Assembly (NCBI RefSeq): GCF_048128805.1
Contig: NC_135999.1
Span: 18,286,190-18,350,189, forward strand
Length of the DNA stretch: 64,000 nt
Source of the DNA: Centroberyx gerrardi
Lineage: Eukaryota; Chordata; Actinopteri; Beryciformes; Berycidae
Direction: 5' to 3'
A program made the translations under genes and the position numbers. Below are positions 11,727 through 22,421 of this stretch, in pieces (position 1 is the stretch's first letter; each line of letters starts with the position of its first letter). The notes beneath the pieces are model-generated. The model had not been told where the DNA came from and searched no databases. It saw nothing but the letters and a program-made list of their open reading frames with translations.

Positions 11727-11809
11727 GTTAAAGTTACAGCTAACTTCCATGAGCCTACTTTCATAAGGTGTGAGCGATTTTGTGCATTGAAAGAGGAAGA
11801 GGTTCACAG

Positions 11810-11817
<8 letters not shown>
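11727..11817 (+). repeat. Inverted duplicate, copy 2
   Basis: Partner of the 10758-10848 segment, about 880 bp away in opposite orientation. A CA microsatellite follows it directly; the other copy is followed by a degraded CA-rich stretch. The two loci were therefore probably copied together with the repeat. Confidence 0.9.
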
Positions 11818-11847
<30 letters not shown>

Positions 11848-11865
11848 ACACACACACACACACAC
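11812..11865. repeat. (CA)n microsatellite
   Basis: A CA tract with a single TA interruption, abutting inverted duplicate copy 2. Confidence 0.95.
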
Positions 11866-11984
11866 CCTACAAGGCTAACACTTGTCAAAACCTCATGTGT
11901 CCTGAGGCTTAGTAATTTGGAAATTAATGTAATATATTTTATTATATATATTTTAATATATTTTATCATTAATGTGGCTCTGTT

Positions 11985-12200
11985 GGGCAAGGCAAGGCAA
12001 GTTTATTTATATAGCACATTTCATACACAACGGCAATTCAAAGTGCTTTACATAAATAAAATTAAAAAAAAGACATAGATAAAAAGACAGTGCAAGAAGA
12101 TTAGGAAAGTGAAAAGTGCATTAAAATCACATTTAAAAGAAAATATAAAAGATAAGAATAAATAAATATTACAGTGCAGATGAGTGTTGCCCTAAATTTC
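11985..12200 (+). mobile_element. Dispersed fish repeat (GGCAAGTTTATTTATATAGC type)
   Basis: It starts with GGCAAGGCAAGTTTATTTAT, followed by AGCACATTTCA and CAAAGTGCTTTACAT. This is a tail signature I recognise from abundant teleost retroposon-like repeats. An A-rich stretch follows. The outer boundary is uncertain. Confidence 0.6.
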
Positions 12201-12839
12201 TTAAAAAGCCCTGGTGAACAGAAAGGTTTTATCCCTGCCCTGATTTAAAAGATTCTAAAGTGGAGGCAGGCCTCCGATTTTCTGGAAGGCACATATCAAG
12301 GTCTCAGCCTGCGACCTTCATCCCCTTTTCTCACCCTTCTTGTCACTCTCTAGTCTAAACTATAGTCAACCAAAAAATACTGGAAAATTAACTTTTTTAT
12401 TAATTAATTAGTTAAAAATTAGTTAATTTTAATTAACTTCAATTACTAAAATTTGGATAAATATATGCAGTAGCCCTGCAACAGTCAGAAAAGAAACTGA
12501 TTCCACTGATTTCATACAGCATAAAGAACTATAAGTGTGCATGTTTGCCTACTTCTCTTCCCAGGCACATTGGGAAGCATATCAGGTTTTTTTCAGCTTT
12601 ACAACTCTCTACTCCTTTGCCATATTAGTTGAGCTTGAACGTTTATAAGGAGTGGGAGGAGCTCGAGCTGTAGGGGAGGGTCTTTTTTACAACCCAGAAA
12701 AAATCCAGGGGACAACAGCAAACCAAATGGGAAATTAATAGATTAGAGGTCAATACTTCCCCCATATCTTTAGACCTATTGAGAAGATTGTAGGTTAGAT
12801 TAAGGTGAAAACCTTACATAGGTTACCTTTAAAATTAAC

Positions 12840-14203
12840 TCAGACAATTCCTGACAAATTGTTTTGGAGATTCAAACCAACCCAAACTGACACAAGGCTT
12901 GATTCAGTGGAATCACGGTGGGATGTGAAGGTACAAGCTGGCACGTGGCTTGTAAATCTATCTGTAGGTTGGCTTGTAGTCATTTTAGATGCTGTGCAGT
13001 TATTTGTTTGGTGTCCAAGAGAGTAATCATCAGTTACTTCAGACAATTTAGGTGAAAATGTGTTGCCGTAGATCACGGGGGTGATGTGATGGTCGTCTTG
13101 GAAGTCTGCAGCCAAATATGTTGAATCTGCAGTATCTCTGGAGCAGCTGCTATTATGAAGGGGTAGGCTGGATTTGGTGGCTGTTGATGTAAATGTTGGT
13201 GCGTCCTCTTCTGGACTGACGTTACAGTAGACTGATGAGATCATCACAGTGCTTCTCGGTTGGACCGCCTCTTCAATCTCCTCGTACACACAGTCAGCCT
13301 GTTGAGGAGGGGCAAAGAAACACATTTTGAACTGGTGCTAGTTCTAGTGAGCTCTATTTCTATGACTGTGCACATTTGCTTATTAATGTGTCTGTATAGT
13401 AGATTCTACTTTGTAGAGCATATCTGTTCTAGATATAATACCATATCAATACCATAATAAAACGTATTGAAATAGCATGAAATAGCATCACTAGTTAGCC
13501 TCCTTATTGAAAATTAAAGAAATTTAAGATTTTTGTAACATCATAAATATTTTCTCAATAAAATTATTGAGTGACTTAAGGTGAATATGATGAGCAGAGC
13601 TACCTCTAAAATAGTTACCAGTAAAGGAAAGGAAACAGTCGTTAGCTTAATTTCAATCAAGTTTCTTACAGAAGACAGTTGTTCTGCTCAGGAAAGTAAT
13701 TTTATGAAGAGACATCTAGAGGTAATGACCTCATATGTATGTACCTCTCCTTCAGCTGCAGTGATGAAGTCTGCGGTGTTGGGGCTAACTTGTGGTCTAG
13801 AGCTTTCTCTCCATTTCCTGAAGCTCAGCACCAGCACAACCAGCTGTATGACAATGACTTTGGCAACCAACCCTCGAGTAGCATGCACTGCAATGTCTGA
13901 CCAAACAGAAAGGACACAATAGCTTGATGTATATACAGAGACAGCTGACATAATTTATATACATTCATATAATAGCTGGAATCATGCTTCACTTGACATT
14001 TTGAGTGTGCAACTTAACATGATGGGACAAGATGTTTAGAGACAGCAACTCGCCTGTGCTGATGCTCTCTTCTCTTCCATCAGTCCAGTTTAAGGCTGCA
14101 TGGTAAAATCAAAGATTAAGAGAAGTGGGATCTAATCATCTTTCAGTTGTTTAAAACTCTACAAGCAGTTTTCTCATGAATTACTTTTATAAAGAGGACA
14201 ATT

Positions 14204-14256
<53 letters not shown>

Positions 14257-15168
14257 GACATGACATGAAATCGGAAATTTTGTTTTTGGCACTCCAGCAA
14301 CAAAAATCCCAAAACACATCAGACTCTACATGATATACATAAAAAGTAAAAAATAGAAATGCAGTTTACGAAGACCATTGATTAAAATAGTAAACTATTA
14401 ACATATTAAAATGAGGGCAGCATATATGTCCACATTTAGTTACACCTGTAAGAGGAGATTACCTTTCTTTCCTACCTTTTGAAATATTTGTAGTCCTGTC
14501 CATTCGGGACACTGGGTGTGTTATGGTGGAAACATTCTGACTTGTCCATGCGGCAGAAACTCCAGGTGTGTCAGTTGTTGTTTCTTTCCCAATGGCTGTG
14601 TAGAAGAAGGATCAGTATAAAGATCATTTCAGTTGCTCACTATGTTTAGCGCACACCATTGTGGTGAATATGAGGCAATCAAGGTGACAGTAATATCATG
14701 TATTTACCATCCATTACAGCAAGGTGCACCCCTTGGTATGTATCTATACCAGGTCTGTCCACTGCACACCAGTATGTCCCCGAGTCTGACTTCTGGAGCT
14801 GAGTGAAGGTGACAGTGAAGACTCCATCTCCTGAGTCCACCAGGGAAATCCTCTCCGTCTCTGCTCTTCCACCAGCCGTTACAGTAATCAGTTTATGGTC
14901 GCTGTCGGTGCAAGGATTCTTGCAGAGGTACTTCTGGTTTTTCCATGCCAACCGGTGTGAGCATTGAAATGAGACTTTGCCTTGCTCAAATCCCTCCACA
15001 GTGATGTCTGCCTCCACAGTGCACATAGCTGCCAAACATGAAATGACATGACACTGAAGCGTTAAGGTGCCCTTGTTTGACTTGAATGGAAGAATAAATG
15101 AACGCATGCATTATTTTTTTAACAGACTTACCATATAGAAGACAGTAGAAGATAGAAATGATCTTCAT
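12840..15168 (-). CDS. CD300/pIgR-like receptor 4
   Basis: Exons in coding order: 15132-15168 (signal peptide, MKIISIFYCLLY), 14708-15028 (Ig V), 14476-14595 and 14054-14095 (stalk), 13745-13896 (transmembrane), 12840-13298 (tail). Phases agree and give 376 residues. The V domain has FQCSHR, KYLCKNPC and DSGTYWCAVD with all four family cysteines. The 40-residue stalk is rich in Thr/Ser with N-glycosylation sequons (NVS, NIS). The second stalk exon ends at a GC donor (ACAG|GCGAGT). The membrane span (GLVAKVIVIQLVVLVLSF) contains an internal Lys, which in this superfamily can pair with an acidic adaptor. The tail has VYEEI and SSVYCNV (ITIM type) plus VIYGNT. A membrane Lys together with an ITIM is an unusual combination. 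Confidence 0.78.
14204..14256. repeat. (GATA)n tetranucleotide microsatellite
   Basis: About 13 GATA units in the intron between the two stalk exons of receptor 4. Confidence 0.95.
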
Positions 15169-16587
15169 TCTGATCAATAAAGTGCAAGTCCTACAGTTTT
15201 TTTCTTATTCCAGGAATAGAGTAGTCCGTCTGGGTGCGAAACATTGATCTAACTTGCTAAACATCAAAACATTTAATTCAGTAATACAGTAAAAAAAAAA
15301 TGCTTTTCAGACTAAACTGTATATGCCTGTTTCATCATGTTCTATTACTGAGCATCCAACTGCACATTAAGTGAAGTTAAGTTGCACAATAAACCCTCAA
15401 CTCTCACCTTCTTCCTGTGCAATCTTCTAAAGAAAGAGGGGGCAGGAGGGAGCTACTGTCAACTCAAAAGAAGAGAAAGAGAAGGGGCTGGAGGTGAGGC
15501 GAGAAGTCTCCGCTGTGTACTTAAAAGGCGCTCTGCACTGCACAACACACATGACTTCAGATTTCTATATGAGTATATATATGAAAAGTTGAAAGAAATA
15601 CTATATGGAAACAATGACAGGGAAAGAGTACAAATCTTTGCATTATTTGTTATTATTCACAATACAGGTGAAAAGGACTTGGAACTAAAGCAGGGAAAGA
15701 CTGGAATACATTCATATACTACATGATGCACTACAGATGCTTTAATGAACAATTCAAATTAAGCAGTAGGTATAGATATATTTTATTAAATGATACATTA
15801 AATCTGAGGTAAATTTGATGTGCTTAATGAGGTGGAGAGTCTCCAATGTCACACATTAAATTTGCAGTAGAACTTCAGGTAATTTGATGGCATATATATA
15901 GTCTCAGAGGGGCTACTTATAGTTTTGGTCGTCATTGACAACAGGTGCAAGACAATTGTCAATCAACATAAATTAGCCTATCAGCATACACATTACATCA
16001 ACAAATCAATAAAAAGGCCAGCATTTATCACATAAATACTAATTGGTTAGTATAACAGGAGATAAAGTATAAAACTCCTATCTATACAAAGTGACCTTGA
16101 GCAAATATGTCAAATACATATAAAGATAGTACAAAATTAGTACAGAAAATAGCAGTACAAAAAGATTAGTACAAAAGGGGGTAAAAGGGGATAGAAAGGT
16201 TTACTTGGATGAGGTAATTGCCTTCGAGTAATCCCCTATATACATACATGCACACCTTTGAATAAGGTCTATGACCGAAACGTTGCTATATTAAATTGTG
16301 ATTTGCAAGTGGATGGTGTGCGGGAGCCTTATATATTTTTATGTTGCTTTTTTTCTCCCAGCACCCATGACTGAAATTGTCAGGTGTGCAAACTTTATTC
16401 TATTATAGTCTCAGGGGGGTGAAATGGAGAAAATGACGCCATCATCAAAAACACTGGCGAATGAGACGGAGGTGGAGGGCGTCTGAGATGTGAGTGGCTG
16501 AGTCACCTTTCGGAAAGTCTGCAGTCATACAGTGTTTGTCTACAGTATGTTCAAGACAGCTTGTCTCAGTTTGTGGTGACAGAATTA
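15169..16587. other. Spacer 5' of receptor 4
   Basis: No supportable gene. AT-rich sequence with weak frames only. At 16261-16290 it carries a GACCGAAACGTTG motif; a similar CACGTTTCGGC-type motif occurs again near 39.97 kb and 46.08 kb and probably marks one dispersed repeat family. Confidence 0.5.
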
Positions 16588-17249
16588 CTATTGCAGTAGG
16601 CTGTAGACACGCCCACGCAGTAGGAGAGCTTGTCTGTCATTCTTCCTGTCTGACCTCCTCATACCCACGACCATGAAGAAGCAGGGAAGTCCGTGACTGT
16701 GATCCTGAGAGTTTGTCAAACAAGATTGGTTTTTACGTGAACGACTCTCATAACAGCTGCAATGGGCATGTGCACTGCATGCACATACACACGTGCACAC
16801 ATACGCAGATTAATATTCCAGTTATATGCATACTAAGCGAGAATTTCACTTATCATATGTATATCATAAATAAATATGCATCACATTTAAATAATATAAT
16901 TTATCATATTTACATTTCAAGGTGAGTCTTATATACTATCCCATGATCTCTTGATCCCGTGATCTCACCTCTCCTATGGAGGAATAGTCTGGATCCCTAG
17001 CAGTGTTACAGTAAGAAAATATATGGATTTAATGAGGAACTGACTGGCAGAAACGAAGCTGGAGAAACAAAACAGTGAGATGTACTGTAATGGTGCATTG
17101 CTGCATTGGTGCACACATGCGTGAATGCATGACTGCATGCATGTGTGTACTACAGTACTTGGTGGTCCTTTGTTGTGGAACATCAGTATGGTCAAACCTA
17201 GAATAGTAACCATGACAACGAGCCCTATATTGGCATCCACAATGATGAG
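16588..17249 (-). pseudogene. Receptor-like transmembrane/tail remnant
   Basis: Three minus-strand segments join in frame with GT-AG borders: 17159-17249 encodes IGLVVMVTILGLTILMF followed by HNKG; 16969-16988 encodes YSSIGE; 16588-16704 encodes a short tail ending VYSLLQ. This mirrors the transmembrane, short cytoplasmic exon and tail layout of the neighbours. However, no Ig exon or signal peptide could be found upstream, and the membrane exon begins in phase 0 instead of the cluster's phase 1. Stalk-like sequence at 17400-17490 is broken by stops. It is most simply a decayed sixth receptor, though an alternative tail of another gene is possible. Confidence 0.35.
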
Positions 17250-17629
17250 CTGGCCAGAGACAGCAACATACAGTGTTATTGAAGGCTAGACAGACAGACA
17301 GGCAGACAGTCAAACAGATACACAGGCAGATGGACGTGTCAGTCATTGTCACTACACCTGTTCCTATAGGAGAATAAGTATCATTTTCTTTGGTCATCAT
17401 GGCCTTTGTTGGTCCTGGACATGTTTGAGAAAATTATTTTTTTTGTCAAAGTTGAGGAGAATGGCTGGTCAAGGTTGGGGAGAGACTGGAGCTATAAACA
17501 AAGAGAAATGAAACATGGCAAGATACTGGGTTCTTCCTGTTCTAAATAACAACATAACCCAGGTTACTTTGATTGTGTAACGCAGGGAGAGTGCATGTCA
17601 TCGAAGTAAACTAAAGTCACTGTCATGTC

Positions 17630-17830
17630 AAGTCAAGTCAAGTCAAGTCAAGTTTATTTACATAGCCCTTTATCACAAGCATGTCTCAGAGGACTCTACA
17701 GAGAATGTGTCTAGCTAGGTCTAGCTAAACACAATCAGTGGTGAACAAAATTATGTAGGACAAACATAGCGAAAAACACAAGGTAGGCAAGAGCAGATTT
17801 AGCAAGACAAACAATCTAGCCTAACTTACC
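17630..17830 (+). mobile_element. Dispersed fish repeat (CAAGTCAAGTTTATTTA type)
   Basis: Five AAGTC units are followed by a TTTATTTACATAGCCC-type segment and an ATCACAAGCATGTCTCAGAGG-like stretch. This head is common in teleost dispersed repeats. The right boundary is uncertain because a Tc1 relic follows. Confidence 0.55.
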
Positions 17831-17834
17831 CATC

Positions 17835-18340
17835 ATGCTCCTGCAATCATCTTGAGATGATGTGTGCTATAGGACATGGTGCATTATCCTCCTGGAAATA
17901 TCCATTTGACAAAGAGTAGATTGGCTACAAAGGGATGCAGCTTATTTAGGTACGCTGTAGCATTCAGATGGTGCTCCACTGGTACTACTAAGGGGCCTAA
18001 TAACACCACCACCAGCCTGTACTGTTAACACCAGGCAGGATGGATCCATGGATTCATAAGCGGAATTCTGACACTGCATTTCACAACAGAAGCCAGGATT
18101 CGACAAACCAGGTGACATTTTTCCACTCTTCAATCATCCACTTTTGGTGATCATGTGCCCACTTTAGCTTCATCTTCTTGTTCTTAGCGGACAGAAGTGG
18201 AACCCAGCATGATCATGTGGCTTGATGAGTTGTGGGTTCTGAGATGCTCTTCTGCACACCACTGTTGTACTGAGCTGTTATTTGTATAGTTGTGGCTTGA
18301 ACAGGTCTTGTCATTCTGCTCTGACACCGTTTGCCCATCC
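17835..18340 (-). mobile_element. Tc1-like transposase relic, copy 1
   Basis: On the minus strand the conceptual translation, with frameshifts and stops, shows Tc1 transposase landmarks: LLSAKNKKMKLKWAHDHQ, WMIEEWKNV, ESMDPSC and a degraded glycine-rich stretch. It is clearly dead. It shares its sequence with the relic at 54.68-55.24 kb, which lies in the opposite orientation. Confidence 0.75.
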
Positions 18341-18429
18341 TATGCTTTATTTACGTATAACTCACTGTCTGGAGGAGTGAGCGGTTTGTGTAAACAGAGA
18401 GGTGTGCCTAAGTGGCCACTGTGTGTATG

Positions 18430-18580
18430 TACGGAAGCATGTTGCATTCATTTTTAAAAAATACATTGACAGGTTTTCTCATTTAACAAGATCTTTTCTT
18501 GTTATGATGATGTTGTTATTACAAGAAAAGATCTGGTTATAACGAGAAAACCTGAGATAAATGCAATATGCTTCCATAGA
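18430..18580. mobile_element. Foldback MITE
   Basis: The arms ACGGAAGCATGTTGCATT and CAGGTTTTCTC...AAGATCTTTTCTTG on the left are mirrored on the right by CAAGAAAAGATCT, GAGAAAACCTG and AATGCAATATGCTTCC. The loop is about 20 bp. It is non-coding and its superfamily was not assigned. Confidence 0.75.
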
Positions 18581-19234
18581 TATAAGCATCACAGAAATCT
18601 CACTTTTCATATGTGAGATTACTGTGAAGGTGATTGCAGTGATGCAGCAGTGAGAGGAGAGAAATTACAGAAAGATATATACTGGTAAAGCAAGAAACAG
18701 GCAGGGATTATCATCTTGTATCCTTGTATCAGTTCACTCACAGTGTCCATAAACCTGCCAGTGGGGCTGTAAAGTGTTTTATAGGTCATCTTTATGATCA
18801 GATGTTGGAAGGATTCTCTAGGTACCGGTGGAGCTTTCAGGAGACGGTTGGATGTGAGAGGGAATAGAGACAGTGTATCATAACTATGCGTCTAGTGCCC
18901 TCTGCAGGTGTTACTGCATCACAACTTAAATATTTGAGTTTGATGACAAACTCGGCATCCTGAACTCTCAAAGACACCACTAGCAATTTGCTCCTACAAT
19001 TGAGTCACATAGTAGCATCTCACCCTGCAACTCGGCAGGGTAAATCACTTTCATCAGGTAGTATCTGTTTAAGTAAGACTTCATATATAGTATGCTAAAA
19101 ACAGACTGCTAAAACAGGTCAGCAGCACACAAAAAAAAACGATTTTCTTGTTTTTTGCTTGACTTGATGCAAATTTTTTTTTTAATCGGGGTATGTAGTT
19201 TGTCCTTGTGAGTGTTAGTCTGATGTTGGAAATC

Positions 19235-19320
19235 TTCTTTTGACATATTGTGAAGCACTGTGTAACTCGGGTTTTGAAAAGTGCTTTATAAATTAAGTTT
19301 TACTTACTTACTTTACTTAG
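19235..19320 (+). mobile_element. L2-like LINE 3' tail fragment
   Basis: The tail signature TGTGAAGCACTGTGTAACTC, then TTTTGAAAAGTGCTTTATAA with TTAC repeats, matches the 3' end of the larger L2-like copy ending near 22420. Only the tail is recognisable. Confidence 0.65.
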
Positions 19321-19521
19321 CCTACTACTAAAATGCGACAGCAAATACCTGACATACAAGGAGAGGAATGCAAATGGAAATATATTGAAACATTTGTACT
19401 TTATTTGATTTAAAATATAGAGTAGAGATGTGATTCCTCCTGAATGGCTACATTTGCATGAAAGTCATGCATTAGCCGTCAACGCAGTAACAGATCCCCC
19501 ATCCCACCCCACCCCACCCCC

Positions 19522-19911
19522 TCACTCCAGACTTTTGGGATCCAGTGCCTGGTAGGCAGAAGCATATTGGGAGGCGTCTGGTACATTGGGTCCTGGGCCG
19601 ACATGTGGTGCTACAGGCTCCAGCCCCACTGCATCCGAAGTGGAAGGGACATCTTGCTCTTCATTTTCCTCATTGTAATCAGCCTGTGATTAAATGAGTA
19701 TTATCACTAAGACTCATTTTACCTGAACATTTGATGTTCATATTGTGGATTTTGAATCCTAAAAGTATAATTATAGATGAAAATCAAATTGGATCAAAAT
19801 TAAAATTTGCTAACTGGCAAAATAGTCACTCACCTCGACTTTGCTAGCTTTGTCTGCATCAGGTCCACCTGGGCGTACTGAAAAACACAAACAAGATTTA
19901 TTTATTCTAAA

Positions 19912-19943
<32 letters not shown>

Positions 19944-22383
19944 TGTGCAGGTGCATGCTCTCTTGGTACAAGAGCACACTGTGGAGAGAGATTAGTGAGT
20001 GTGTGCATGTATACATATGCATGCATGTGTCTGTGCATACCTGCATGTGTCACCTTACCTATATTACTCCTCCAGCGTCCATAGAATATAATAGGGATAA
20101 TCGCACAAACCAGGAGAGCCAGGCTCACCGAAACAATGATGACCACTGTGGTATCTGGACACAACAGAGATAGGCATGCATGTGGTGAACATACAGTATG
20201 TAACAAGTCATTGGGACAGTTTTGATTAATTTCTGGATTTCTGGATAAAAATACCACTAAGCAGGATTAGTGTACACAATAGAACTGACAATTCTTTAAC
20301 TCAATAAGGTAAATTAAGGTAAAACAAAAATTCTAACTTTTTTTTGACAATTTCATGTTTCAAGGGGCGTATTTCTGTTTCTCAACAGGACACTTTCTGT
20401 GTCCATCTCAAGTGCCAATCTCTGTCTTACAAAGAGGGGGGAGCCATCCCAGTCCCACAGCAGAGAGCAGTAGGTAAAGGAAGAATTCCACCCTTATACT
20501 GTTATATTTCATCAGTGTGTGAGGTTCAGTGCATTCCAGGAGTTATTTTATGATGAAGTGTTGTAATTTATGTTTTTGGTGTGTCCACTTTACATCAACG
20601 TCCTTCATCTACTCCTACTTCAGTTAGTGATTTAAATTTCACAGAATGACTTTCGACAACCCCACAAAAAACGACAGAGAACTTGTTCCATTCAGCTGTG
20701 GGTTATATACTAGGAACAAGAGAGTAAGGGTTTTTCCAGATGGGAATTAGCAAGAGTCACGCCCCTTAATCAAAATGCAATATGTTTTGTGGCTGCACTG
20801 CATTCTGGTCTATTGAGGCTACTGCCTGTAGAGAAATTGATATCTCTGCTTCTTCTACAATGGATTTCTCCCTGTAAGACTGTTTAACGTTGGTGCAAAA
20901 TGCACCAAGTCTAGAAAGAAGCCCTTTCTCTTTGATTCTGAAGGACTAGCAAACCTCTGACTTTACCGTTAATGTTTTAGATACTTGAAAAGATTTCTGT
21001 TAACATACTGAATATAAACCCAAACTGAAACCCCTCAAAGTTTCCCTCAGACCTGCCACTCGGGGCTTGAGTGTAACTACTAAACAACTATCTAGGGGTA
21101 TCTGATTAGAGTCAACTCAGTATACAATGAGGGGACAACCACCACAACTTACCAAAATAACTTATGAGAAGAACTCAAAGTGGCCACCAGAATCACCACT
21201 ACATGTGTCTGAAAGCAACAGCTAAGCTAAAGCTACCCATTGCCACCACAGGTACATGATTAGTGTCAACTTAGCGTACAATGAGAAAGGCTCCCAACAC
21301 TCAATGTGGCTCACCAGAATAACCACTACAGGCATCTGAAAGCAACAACTTAATAACTCACTGTAACCAGGGGTAACTGTTTAACTTGGCACACAGAACG
21401 CCTAATTCAGTAGGCAGCTACTGAATAAGAATGGATAGAAGAGGCATTCAAAGAATGTCACTTGGTTGGAATCGCTAAGATCCATAAATCATTTGATAAA
21501 GCTGTCATGGAAAGAGCAGCAGGGAATTCCTATTTGTGCAACACACATGGAATAATGCTTATTTCCATGACACTGTAAGCTTCTGTGGTTTCCAGCCAAA
21601 TTCGACCTGTCCTTGGTTCACTATTAAAACTTAAAACTTAGGAGTCCTATTTGACTGGAGCCTTCATTTTGAGCAACATACTGAAAAGCTTGTCCAGTCA
21701 CGCTTTTTTCCATTTAAGGAACATTGCTAAAATTAGATCCGTACTGAATTTTAGCGATATAGAGAGGATTATACACGCTTTTATTTCATCTCGCCTTGAC
21801 TTTTGCAGTGCTCTGTTTACATGCCTTAACCAAAGAGAGTTAAGGCTCCAATGTGTTCAGGGCTGCAGCATACTTTAATACTAAGAGACAGGACCGTATC
21901 TCCCATATTTTAGTGTCTACACTGGTTGCCTGTTCATTTTTGTATTGATTTTTAAGATTTAAGGCTTTGCATGACCTGGCCCCTAGTTATCCATGAGGAA
22001 CAGGCATGAGGAACTCAGGCTGGGCAGTCAGTATCATCTTTTAAATCTCTTATTAAAACTTAATTTTATCATATGGCCTCTTTGTAACCTTATACTCATT
22101 TTTCATCCCTGTTTCCTAGTCTCTTATTTATTTATTTATTCCATTTGTTGTTATCCCTGGCTGGATCTATTTATTTTTTAAATTTAGTAATTAATTTTTT
22201 TTTAAAATTTATTTATTATTATTATTAGTAGTAGTAGCAGTAGTAGTAGTAGTATTTACCTCTATTTTATTACGGTTTTACGTCACTGATCTTTCTGTTT
22301 TATTGTTCTGTCCTTTGTTTCTTATCTCTGTTGATTGTGAAGCACTTTGTAACTTTGTTTTGAAAAGTGCTATATAAATAAAG

Positions 22384-22421
<38 letters not shown>

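Larger units (their letters stand above)
10638..12839. other. Spacer between receptors 3 and 4
   Basis: No exon was recognised. It holds a 91-bp inverted duplication (10758-10848 and 11727-11817), a CA tract at 11812-11865, a degenerate tRNA-SINE-like stretch near 11383-11455, and a dispersed fish repeat from 11991. The rest is AT-rich. Confidence 0.6.

Noticed and set aside
14204-14256. Possible CRISPR-like or tandem array
   Set aside because: A plain GATA microsatellite with no spacers.
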